NCBI GenBank assembly: GCA_049680295.1
Contig: JBAUHN010000421.1
Coordinates: 1-11,241 of the forward strand
DNA length: 11,241 bases
Reading direction: 5' to 3'
DNA from: JBAUHN01 sp049680295
GTDB lineage: Bacteria > Pseudomonadota > Alphaproteobacteria > Rhodobacterales > Rhodobacteraceae
Positions 5,257 through 11,068 of the stretch are shown piece after piece; the stretch's first letter is position 1, and every line of letters begins with the position of its first letter. Made by a program: the position numbers and the translations under genes. A model generated the notes under the pieces. The model searched no databases and had not been told where the DNA came from. It saw only the letters and a program-made list of their open reading frames with translations.

Positions 5257-6324
5257 TTGGCTGAGCAACCTCGACTTCTCCGCATCTATGGGGACACAGA
5301 CTTCATTACGGGTCTCCGAGCAATTGCAGCAACAATGGTTGTTGTGATCCACACCGGCGCATTCGCGGATCTTGGGGCTTTGGGTCAAGCAATCACCGGT
5401 GCGGGAAAATATGGGGTCGACATATTTTTCGTCATCTCCGGCTTCACTATTGCAAAGACATTCACGGAAGCGAAAGATTACCGATCTTATTTAACCAGAC
5501 GGATCATGCGCATCGTACCACTTTACTGGCTCATAATATCCATTGCGATGATCCTCTGGATATCAGGGGTTTTTTCATTGCCTTATTGGATGCAGGAGCT
5601 TGGGTCACAGCCAGATTTATACAATTTCATCATGCATCTAAGCCTAATCAGCTATCTCGACTATAGGGTTGCCAATTCATTGCTCGGGGTCGAGTGGTCC
5701 ATTCCCATAGAGGTTTTTTGGTATGTCTGCCTACCTCCCTTGATCTACTTTGGAAGAACCATTCCCAGAACAATTGGAATGATAGTCGCACTCCTCATTC
5801 TGACAGCATTATTCACTTACGTTTCGAAAGCACTGTTTGGAACTTCACAGCCTATCAAGTGGTCTCCTGTCGCTTTCGGGCATTTGTTCTTTGTTGGAGT
5901 GATTTCATATCATCTTCGCGAAAGGTTCAAATCCAATGCGTCCCAGCGTCCAATGATATGGATTAGCGGTGCCGTTGCATTGTTTGCATTGGCGATTGTT
6001 GTGGACTTTAGCGGCCGTTCAGAGGTGCTGGCGCTGTCTACAGCGGCCCTGATTGTATGGGTGACCCCAGCACGAGCACGGTGGATCACCGTACCCTTGA
6101 CGGCACGCCCAATGCTTTTCCTCGGGTCAATTAGCTACAGCATCTATCTAATCCATGTGCTGGTTCTTCACATTTTAGACGACGTCGCCACCCTGCCTGC
6201 GTCGGGTATTAGTAGGTTCGCAGTTGTTTATGGAATTACAGTCGCGCTTTCCACGGTCACCTACCTGCTAGTGGAGAAGCCAACAAATCAGGTTGGTCGC
6301 AGGATGGTTGAAGGTGCTCACTAG
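5257..6324 (+). CDS. Membrane acyltransferase, acyltransferase family 3
   Basis: A 355-residue integral membrane protein of the Acyl_transf_3 family (OafA/ExoZ-like), which moves acetyl or other acyl groups from a cytoplasmic donor onto polysaccharides, lipids or other cell-surface molecules. Signature residues are R21 and H32 of the R-x10-H motif (LRAIAATMVVVIHTG), GVDIFFVISGF (53-63), RRIMRIVPLYW (81-91), VEWSIPIEVFW (145-155), SYSIYLIHVLV (293-303) and a C-terminal VEKP. Many hydrophobic segments suggest about ten membrane helices. The start is TTG at 5257, supported by an AAAAAGGA Shine-Dalgarno 8 nt upstream; no in-frame ATG lies near. It runs opposite to the ribosomal genes. GC in sampled 60-base lines is 42-52%, against 63% in a sampled rplB line, suggesting recent acquisition. 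The acceptor molecule cannot be told; no other polysaccharide genes are present. Confidence 0.92.
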   Translation: MAEQPRLLRIYGDTDFITGLRAIAATMVVVIHTGAFADLGALGQAITGAGKYGVDIFFVISGFTIAKTFTEAKDYRSYLTRRIMRIVPLYWLIISIAMILWISGVFSLPYWMQELGSQPDLYNFIMHLSLISYLDYRVANSLLGVEWSIPIEVFWYVCLPPLIYFGRTIPRTIGMIVALLILTALFTYVSKALFGTSQPIKWSPVAFGHLFFVGVISYHLRERFKSNASQRPMIWISGAVALFALAIVVDFSGRSEVLALSTAALIVWVTPARARWITVPLTARPMLFLGSISYSIYLIHVLVLHILDDVATLPASGISRFAVVYGITVALSTVTYLLVEKPTNQVGRRMVEGAH

Positions 6325-6570
6325 CGCCTGAAACCCCGGCATTGCTAGGCGTCTGCTTTGGGCTCAGAGCAATCAAGCGAGATGACTGACCCAGGCCCGG
6401 AATCAAGCCGAAAGCACCGGGCAGCGACGGCTCGTTCGGGCGGGCTGGCGCTTTGGCATATGTTGCGCGTTACATGCGTGTGAAATGTGTTTGCAGACAT
6501 AAAGTGGTCTGAGCAGACGTATTTTGCGCCACCCCACGGGCAGTCGCTGCCCGGCGCGCGCATCACTGGC
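6325..6570. other. Non-coding region between acyltransferase and the rplW terminator
   Basis: No gene is supported here. The only longer frame is a minus-strand 75-codon one without a recognisable Shine-Dalgarno or family. A perfect 12-bp inverted repeat (6417-6428 with 6543-6554) flanks about 115 bp, and a 7-bp hairpin CGGGCAG/CTGCCCG (6537-6553) overlaps its right arm. No terminator with a T-run follows the acyltransferase on the + strand. Confidence 0.5.
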
Positions 6571-6607
6571 AAAAATAAAGCCCCCCGCGTTTCCGCGAGG
6601 GGCCTTT
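6571..6607 (-). terminator. Intrinsic terminator downstream of rplW
   Basis: The arms 6577-6589 and 6594-6606 pair with two mismatches, closed by a GAAA tetraloop on the minus strand. The stem is followed by TTTATTTTT on that strand. It lies about 20 bp beyond the rplW stop and should end the rpsJ-rplC-rplD-rplW transcript there rather than let it continue into rplB. Confidence 0.88.
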
Positions 6608-6628
6608 CAATCCAATCAACCGCAGCCC

Positions 6629-6925
6629 TTACAGGCCCGTTGATACGTCAATTGTGTTGCCCTCTTCGAGCATGACATAGGCCTTTTTCACGTCTTTCCG
6701 TTTGCCAAGCTGGCCACGGAAGCGTTTGACTTTGCCTTTGGTGATCGTTGTGTTGACCGCTTTAACCTTTATACCAAACAGCGCCTCTACGGCCTCTTTG
6801 ATCTGGGGTTTATTGCTGTCGATCGCGACCTCAAAGACCACGGCGCCATTTTCGGACGCCATTGTGGCTTTCTCGGTGATGATCGGCTTGCGGATCACAT
6901 CGTAGTGTTCAGCCTTCGTGCTCAT
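6629..6925 (-). CDS. rplW: 50S ribosomal protein L23 (uL23)
   Basis: Complete 98-residue L23, located at the exit of the peptide tunnel and the main docking site for trigger factor and SRP. It reads MSTKAEHYDVIRKPIITEKA, with the VEALFGIKVKAVNT segment (46-59) and the basic GKVKRFRGQLGKRKDVKKAYV stretch (about 64-84) that contacts 23S rRNA. The start overlaps the rplD stop as ATGA, so translation is coupled. It ends this ribosomal block; a strong terminator follows instead of rplB. Confidence 0.98.
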   Translation of the reverse strand: MSTKAEHYDVIRKPIITEKATMASENGAVVFEVAIDSNKPQIKEAVEALFGIKVKAVNTTITKGKVKRFRGQLGKRKDVKKAYVMLEEGNTIDVSTGL

Positions 6926-7539
6926 TTCAAACGGGCCTCCAGTGCTTCGATCCCGGCTTTGGTGATCACAAGTGTATCACGCTTCAGGATATCATAGACG
7001 TTTGCGCCCATCGTTGGCAGGATATCCAGACCTTCGATGTTACGCGCGGCTTGGGCGAACCCTTCATTGACGGACGCGCCGTCAATGATCAGTGCGCGTT
7101 TCCAGCCGAGCGATGCAATCTGCTTGGCCAGTGCTGCGGTTTTACCCTCGCCTGCCGCCTCGTCGATGATCACAAGCTCGCCTGCTTTCATCTTGGCCGA
7201 CAGTGCATGACGCAGGCCCAGCTTGCGGAACTTTTTGGTCAGCTCGTGGCCGTGGCTGCGGACAACCGGGCCCTTATAGACACCACCCCCGCGGAAGATC
7301 GGCGCAGAACGCGCGCCGTGGCGTGCGCCGCCGGTGCCCTTCTGACGGTAGATCTTTTTGGTGGAATAGTTGACCTCGCGACGGGTCTTGACCTTATGCG
7401 TGCCAGCCTGCGCATTGTTGCGCTGCCAGCGGACGACGCGGTGCAGGATGTCGGCGCGTGGCTCAAGACCAAACAGGGCCTCGTCCAGATCAACCGAACC
7501 AGCTTTGCCGCCGTCAAGTTTGATGACATCTAGTTTCAT
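6922..7539 (-). CDS. rplD: 50S ribosomal protein L4 (uL4)
   Basis: Complete 205-residue L4. Its globular domain sits on the 50S surface and a long extended loop (about residues 46-93, containing RQKGTGGARHGARSAPIFRGG) reaches the narrow part of the exit tunnel. In gammaproteobacteria L4 also represses its own S10 operon; whether that holds here is not shown by the sequence. The protein starts MKLDVIKLDGGKAGSVDLDE and overlaps rplC and rplW by 4 nt each (ATGA). Confidence 0.98.
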   Translation of the reverse strand: MKLDVIKLDGGKAGSVDLDEALFGLEPRADILHRVVRWQRNNAQAGTHKVKTRREVNYSTKKIYRQKGTGGARHGARSAPIFRGGGVYKGPVVRSHGHELTKKFRKLGLRHALSAKMKAGELVIIDEAAGEGKTAALAKQIASLGWKRALIIDGASVNEGFAQAARNIEGLDILPTMGANVYDILKRDTLVITKAGIEALEARLK

Positions 7540-8387
7540 GCGTCACCTTCTTTCTTTTCTGCTTCAGCTACGACATCTGTCTTTGCTTCGGCTGCTTCTG
7601 CGGCTTCCATGGCTGCCTGTTCTTCGGCTGCGGCAGCGGCTGCGGCTTCTTCGGCCTCGGCCTCGGCGGCGGCGGCGGCGGCCTCGGCGGCTTTTGCGGC
7701 TTCCCGAGCGGCGGATGCCAGTGCTGCGGGAACGATTGCGTTCTCAGGGAATGGTTTTTTCACAGCGTCTTTGACTGTGACCCAACCACCTTTGGATCCG
7801 GGCACCGCGCCCTTGACCATGATCAACCCACGCGAGCTGTCGGTCTTGACGACTTCAAGGTTCTGCGTGGTGACGCGCGCCGCGCCCATGTGACCGGCCA
7901 TTTTCTTGCCTTTGAAAACTTTGCCGGGATCCTGACACTGACCTGTCGAGCCGTGCGAGCGGTGCGAGATTGAAACACCGTGGGTCGCACGCAGACCGCC
8001 AAAGTTGTGACGCTTCATCGCGCCTTGAAAGCCCTTACCAACGGAAGTCCCTGCGACGTCAACATACTGACCCGCAAAATAATGATCCGCGATGATCTCT
8101 TCGCCAACCGGGAGCATCGCATCCGCATCGACGCGGAATTCAGCCACTTTACGTTTGGGTTCGACCTTGGCTGAGGCAAAGTGGCCACGCATCGCCTGAG
8201 AGGTCCGTTTGGCTTTGGCCGTACCGGCACCGAGCTGAACAGCAATATAGCCGTCTTTCTCGATCGTGCGCTGAGCCACAACCTGAAGGCCATCGAGTTG
8301 AAGAACGGTCACAGGAATCTGCCGACCGTCGTCCATGAACAGACGGGTCATGCCCATCTTTTTTGCAATAACGCCTGAGCGCAACAT
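7536..8387 (-). CDS. rplC: 50S ribosomal protein L3 (uL3) with Ala/Glu-rich C-terminal extension
   Basis: A 283-residue L3, against about 209 in E. coli. The core (1-216) holds all expected features: MLRSGVIAKKMGMTRLF, the extension RHNFGGLRATHGVSISHRSHGS that approaches the peptidyl transferase centre, and GQCQDPGKVFKGKKMAGHMG (149-168) with Q150 at the position of the glutamine methylated by PrmB in E. coli. From about residue 217 there is a 65-residue tail made almost only of Ala and Glu, then Lys near the end; it is likely helical, flexible and acidic. The underlying DNA is rich in GCC/GCG/GAG repeats. Shine-Dalgarno AGGAGGG is strong. It lies 18 nt after rpsJ and overlaps rplD as ATGA. 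Confidence 0.97.
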   Translation of the reverse strand: MLRSGVIAKKMGMTRLFMDDGRQIPVTVLQLDGLQVVAQRTIEKDGYIAVQLGAGTAKAKRTSQAMRGHFASAKVEPKRKVAEFRVDADAMLPVGEEIIADHYFAGQYVDVAGTSVGKGFQGAMKRHNFGGLRATHGVSISHRSHGSTGQCQDPGKVFKGKKMAGHMGAARVTTQNLEVVKTDSSRGLIMVKGAVPGSKGGWVTVKDAVKKPFPENAIVPAALASAAREAAKAAEAAAAAAEAEAEEAAAAAAAEEQAAMEAAEAAEAKTDVVAEAEKKEGDA

Positions 8388-8405
8388 GATATTACCCTCC
8401 TAGGC

Positions 8406-8723
8406 TTATGATTGCAGCTTGATCTCGACGTCCACACCAGCGGCCAGGTCGAGCTTCATCAGCGCGTCCACGGTCTGGGGGGTCGGATCAACGATATCCA
8501 GCAGCCGCTTGTGCGTGCGGATCTCAAACTGGTCACGGGATTTCTTGTCAACGTGGGGACCACGCAGAACGGTGAATTTCTCAATCTTGTTCGGCAGCGG
8601 AATTGGACCGCGTACAGAAGCGCCTGTGCGCTTTGCAGTGTTGACGATTTCCTGAGTGGAGGCATCAAGCACCCGATAGTCAAACGCCTTCAGGCGAATA
8701 CGGATGTTTTGGCTCTGAGCCAT
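8406..8723 (-). CDS. rpsJ: 30S ribosomal protein S10 (uS10, NusE)
   Basis: Complete 105-residue S10, a protein of the 30S head that also acts as NusE in antitermination and in coupling via NusG. It reads MAQSQNIRIRLKAFDYRVLD and contains KRTGASVRGPIPLPNK and the LLDIVDPTPQTVDAL segment. The frame also allows an ATG two codons upstream (8729), but the AAGGG Shine-Dalgarno is only 2 nt from that codon and 8 nt from the one chosen. It is the first gene of the block rpsJ-rplC-rplD-rplW. In many relatives tuf lies directly upstream; here about 2.3 kb with two accessory genes intervenes. Confidence 0.97.
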   Translation of the reverse strand: MAQSQNIRIRLKAFDYRVLDASTQEIVNTAKRTGASVRGPIPLPNKIEKFTVLRGPHVDKKSRDQFEIRTHKRLLDIVDPTPQTVDALMKLDLAAGVDVEIKLQS

Positions 8724-8810
8724 ATGCATATCCCTTAGATTGGGATTTCAACGGATTGGAGGGGGGCCGCTCATCGACCCGCCTCATCGCGTCTTAGGTG
8801 TTAACTGAAA

Positions 8811-8834
8811 CGGGGCACGTATGGACGTACCCCG
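8811..8834 (-). promoter_or_regulatory. Leader hairpin upstream of rpsJ (possible attenuator)
   Basis: CGGGG.ACGT (8811-8820) pairs with ACGT.CCCCG (8825-8834), one mismatch, loop of 4 nt. On the minus strand it is followed by TTTCAGTT. Measured from the candidate promoter it begins about 7 nt into the transcript, the same placement as the hairpin upstream of rplB. Confidence 0.5.
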
Positions 8835-8847
8835 AGTCAGTTGGGGT

Positions 8848-8876
8848 TCAATAGGGGATAGGCGCGGTGGTGGCAA
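8848..8876 (-). promoter_or_regulatory. Candidate promoter for rpsJ-rplC-rplD-rplW
   Basis: On the minus strand TTGCCA (8871-8876) and TATTGA (8848-8853) are separated by 17 nt, each preceded by CCCC as at the rplB candidate. The leader would be about 118 nt. Eye-matched; the -35 is good and the -10 is weak. Confidence 0.5.
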
Positions 8877-9101
8877 GGGGTGTTTAGGATGCGGAACTGC
8901 GAAGAGATTCAACCCTGATCTAAGAAGGGGAATAAGCTGGAATGCCTGCGGGCTGAGGGTCTGTTCACTGACGTCCGATCTGAGCCATCTTTGCCCAATA
9001 TCCGCGATGCCGCTAATCCCTGCTATCACGGTAGAAACAAAAAACGGTCAACAACCATTTGGATTTTGAACAGAGTTTATGCAAGCATCAAACATGGCGT
9101 T

Positions 9102-10079
9102 TCATGGGCGTTCCATAAAAGAACGTTTGTTGACCATCTGCAATAGGGGCGTGTTACTTTCAAGGTGCCGCACGATAAGTTGCTTTTGCAACTTTCCGGG
9201 CGGGATGTGAACCGCGGGTCTAGGGGAATAGCCCAGTTCGGCTACTTCCGGAAACAGGGCCAGGATTTCTTCTCGCGCTTGAGGGGTAATTGACTTCAAC
9301 GTCTCTGGACCAGTGAGCAGACTTTCCGATGGTGTACCTTCGGCAAGAATAACTTCGTGTCGATCTAAAAGTATGTGGAAATAAGTAACGGCGCAGATAT
9401 CATTGTCGATGAAAATGCCCGGCATGCTCGTCAGTTTTACGGCCGGTATAAGAACGTCTTGCACACCAAAAAGCCGCTGAGCTATCTGCGAACGGACAAG
9501 CATCCGGTGTTGCCTTGAAACGAGCAAATCACACAAAGGCAACCCGCCCCCCAAGGCGCCCTTGGTGATCCTAACAGGGCGCAGTTTTGGGTCCTCCAAC
9601 AACTCACCCCGCGTCACTTCACGACGGCCTATCCAGCGAATTTGACGTGCGCTACCGCATACGGTCAAACAAATATCGCCTGCATTAAGTGTCTCAATAG
9701 ACCGCAGGCCGTCCCGCGTTTCGATTTGGGTACCTGCTGCAAAGCAAACAATGCCATTGATCGTAATCGTGACATTGTCCGTATCAGATTGACCGGCCCC
9801 AAATCCGCTATTGTCCAACATGTTGACAGTGAAAATGTCAGTGAGCGTCTCGCCCAAATTCAAAGCAATCACATCGGGATCGCTGTTGTCGAGGGTATAT
9901 GTCCACTCACCCGTCGTGCTATTGATCGTGGCCGTTCCGTAGTTTCCCTGCGCAGTTATCGTGAATGTGTCATCTGTATTGCCGGTGAGTCCATTAATGT
10001 CATCCAAGTCACCACCGATACTGATGTCGCCTTCGTCAATGCTTCCGCTCAGGTCGCCTCCGATGTTTGGACTGCCCAT
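9102..10079 (-). CDS. VCBS-like repeat plus Hint-domain protein
   Basis: A 325-residue two-part protein. Residues 1-110 are acidic, with no Lys or Arg, and contain two GGDL units (7-10, 22-25) and a VCBS-like beta segment (GTATINSTTGEWTYTLDN, 48-65; then LNLGETLTDIFTV and VTITINGI). From C112 (CFAAGTQIET) begins a Hint_2-type domain, the intein/hedgehog fold that can break peptide bonds: block-A-like C112, SLETLNAGD-like region (127-135), SRQHRML (188-194, H191) and YFHILLDRHEVILAEG (233-248, H235 and H241), then a roughly 75-residue tail. Such proteins are common in Rhodobacterales and often exported. No signal peptide and no classical RTX nonapeptides are seen. It starts 3 nt after the HlyC-like gene, with a GAGG site inside that gene's end. 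Whether it cleaves itself is unknown; domain names are from recognition. Confidence 0.85.
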   Translation of the reverse strand: MGSPNIGGDLSGSIDEGDISIGGDLDDINGLTGNTDDTFTITAQGNYGTATINSTTGEWTYTLDNSDPDVIALNLGETLTDIFTVNMLDNSGFGAGQSDTDNVTITINGIVCFAAGTQIETRDGLRSIETLNAGDICLTVCGSARQIRWIGRREVTRGELLEDPKLRPVRITKGALGGGLPLCDLLVSRQHRMLVRSQIAQRLFGVQDVLIPAVKLTSMPGIFIDNDICAVTYFHILLDRHEVILAEGTPSESLLTGPETLKSITPQAREEILALFPEVAELGYSPRPAVHIPPGKLQKQLIVRHLESNTPLLQMVNKRSFMERP

Positions 10080-10082
10080 AAC

Positions 10083-10676
10083 TCAGGCCTCGCGATCAAG
10101 CTGTTGTATGAACTGGTTTTGCCCATAGGAAGTGACTGCAATTTCGCCGTCGGCGTTTTGGCGGTTCCATTCGATGACGCGCGCGCGGGTTCCAGCCCGG
10201 TTGTGCCAAAGCGTGCGCACCCGGTTTGTCTGGCGATTGGCGGCCATCATTGTGATAACCTGATCCAAATGACCAAAGGGCGCTGATAGATCCACCACCC
10301 AAAGCGAAGCCCCGCTGTTCCACTGCTCTTTTCTAAGGGGTGCGTGTTCGACGGCGAACTGCCGTTCGGTGCTGTGGTCCAATCCGGCCCATGTAAAAAA
10401 GGCTCTGGGGAAGCCGTCAGAGCGAAAAATACGATACTGCGACAGACGCAGAGGGGTCTCAAGCGTTGAGAACACCTGCGCAAGCGGCCGGTTTTTGTGA
10501 TAGCTCGACATCGAAATAAGAAAGAACATTGCGCCCAGATCGGCCAACTGACGATCAGGCAAGTCAAACCAACCCTGTGGAAATGGCATAACCGCATCGC
10601 CCTGCGCATTTCGCAATGCGTTTAGGTGTCGAAGGGAAGCCTGCAAAAACTTGTCTTGCGTGGTCTCGTCGCTCAT
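10083..10676 (-). CDS. HlyC/RtxC-type protein lysine acyltransferase
   Basis: A 197-residue protein resembling the RTX toxin-activating lysine acyltransferases, which move a fatty acyl group from acyl-ACP onto lysines of a partner protein in the cytosol before type I secretion. Alignment by eye with E. coli HlyC gives clear blocks: LGAMFFLISMSSYHKNRPL (47-65), QYRIFRSDGFPRAFFTWAGL (80-99) and WNSGASLWVVDLSAPFG (119-135). H60 and D129 match the catalytic His23 and Asp92 of HlyC. HlyC is 170 residues; this protein has an extra N-terminal part of about 37 residues. The ATG at 10676 has GAGG 7 nt upstream. The Hint gene starts 3 nt after the stop, so the two form a coupled pair and the Hint protein is the obvious candidate partner, although no RTX toxin or type I secretion genes are in view. 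Confidence 0.86.
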   Translation of the reverse strand: MSDETTQDKFLQASLRHLNALRNAQGDAVMPFPQGWFDLPDRQLADLGAMFFLISMSSYHKNRPLAQVFSTLETPLRLSQYRIFRSDGFPRAFFTWAGLDHSTERQFAVEHAPLRKEQWNSGASLWVVDLSAPFGHLDQVITMMAANRQTNRVRTLWHNRAGTRARVIEWNRQNADGEIAVTSYGQNQFIQQLDREA

Positions 10677-10684
10677 TTTTCTGC

Positions 10685-10711
10685 CTCAAAGCATGGACCG
10701 ACCTCTTTGAG
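10685..10711 (-). promoter_or_regulatory. Leader hairpin overlapping the HlyC-gene ribosome binding site
   Basis: A perfect 7-bp inverted repeat CTCAAAG (10685-10691) / CTTTGAG (10705-10711) with a 13-nt loop. In the minus-strand mRNA the last bases of its 3' arm are part of the GAGG Shine-Dalgarno, so folding could mask it. No ligand-binding RNA class is recognised. Confidence 0.35.
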
Positions 10712-10729
10712 CCGGTTCCTAATCGAGAA

Positions 10730-10757
10730 AGTTTACCACATTTTAAGAAATACACAA
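10730..10757 (-). promoter_or_regulatory. Candidate promoter of the HlyC-like/Hint operon
   Basis: On the minus strand TTGTGT (10752-10757) and TAAACT (10730-10735) are separated by 16 nt within an AT-rich stretch, about 50 nt before the ATG. The two hexamers match three and four consensus bases. Confidence 0.35.
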
Positions 10758-10941
10758 AGCAAGGAAAGCCCTCTGCCTATCTCGACAAGAGCTGCATGAA
10801 GCGGACCTTGACAGAGGCGAAGAAAACCACCGTTTGTTGAACGGCGTCCCTGAGGCCGACTTTGGCGCAAGGTCTGCAAACTGTCGCTGCGTCCGCATGG
10901 CTTTCACGTTAAAGCCGCCTCGTAAAATTTGTTAAGGGCGC

Positions 10942-10980
10942 AAAAAAGGCCGCGTCCTTTTGGAGCGGCCTTTCTTTCTA
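10942..10980 (-). terminator. Intrinsic terminator downstream of tuf
   Basis: AAAGGCCGC (10945-10953) pairs with GCGGCCTTT (10965-10973), extended by TCC/GGA around a TTTT loop with one bulged base. On the minus strand six T residues follow (10942-10947), ending the tuf transcript about 100 nt after its stop. TTTCTTTCT on the + strand makes it potentially bidirectional. Confidence 0.88.
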
Positions 10981-11068
10981 TTTCGAACCCTGGTCCCCGG
11001 TTGCGATCGGGGGTGGGCTCTCGTCGGTCCTGGGGAACAACTGTCGCCCATGCGGTGTCGGTCGTAGA

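Larger units (their letters stand above)
8724..9101. other. rpsJ leader and intergenic region
   Basis: About 380 bp with no supported gene. From right to left it holds the 3' end of the Hint gene transcript, a candidate rpsJ promoter, a leader hairpin and about 80 nt of leader before rpsJ. A minus-strand frame of 81 codons across it is unsupported. A weak hairpin followed by six T residues (about 9038-9055, minus strand) might end the Hint transcript but has only a short stem. Confidence 0.5.
10677..10941. other. Intergenic region upstream of the HlyC-like gene
   Basis: About 265 bp without a supported gene. Its left part is AT-rich and holds the candidate promoter of the HlyC-like gene; its right part ends in the tuf terminator. 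A small 5-bp hairpin CCGTT/AACGG occurs near 10830-10844. The overlapping + strand frame has no recognisable product. Confidence 0.5.

Noticed and set aside
6345..6572. Minus-strand 75-codon open frame after the acyltransferase
   Set aside because: No clear Shine-Dalgarno, no recognised family, Cys/Pro-rich composition typical of chance frames in GC-rich DNA, and it begins right at the T-run of the rplW terminator.
7609..7893. Ala/Ser-rich + strand frame opposite the L3 tail
   Set aside because: Composition results from reading the Ala/Glu repeat tract in reverse; no start signal.
8784..9029. Minus-strand 81-codon frame upstream of rpsJ
   Set aside because: It covers the candidate rpsJ promoter and leader hairpin, has no recognised motif and no good ribosome binding site.
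9038..9055. Possible terminator after the Hint gene (short hairpin then six T residues on the minus strand)
   Set aside because: The stem is only about 3-4 bp, too weak to call; noted in the leader region entry.
9642..10286. 214-codon + strand frame opposite the Hint and HlyC-like genes
   Set aside because: The minus-strand frames carry clear Hint and HlyC motifs; the + strand product has none.
10974..11068. tRNA gene between tuf and its terminator (tRNA-Trp often follows a tuf copy)
   Set aside because: No cloverleaf, TTCGA-type T-loop or acceptor stem pairing could be found in either strand.
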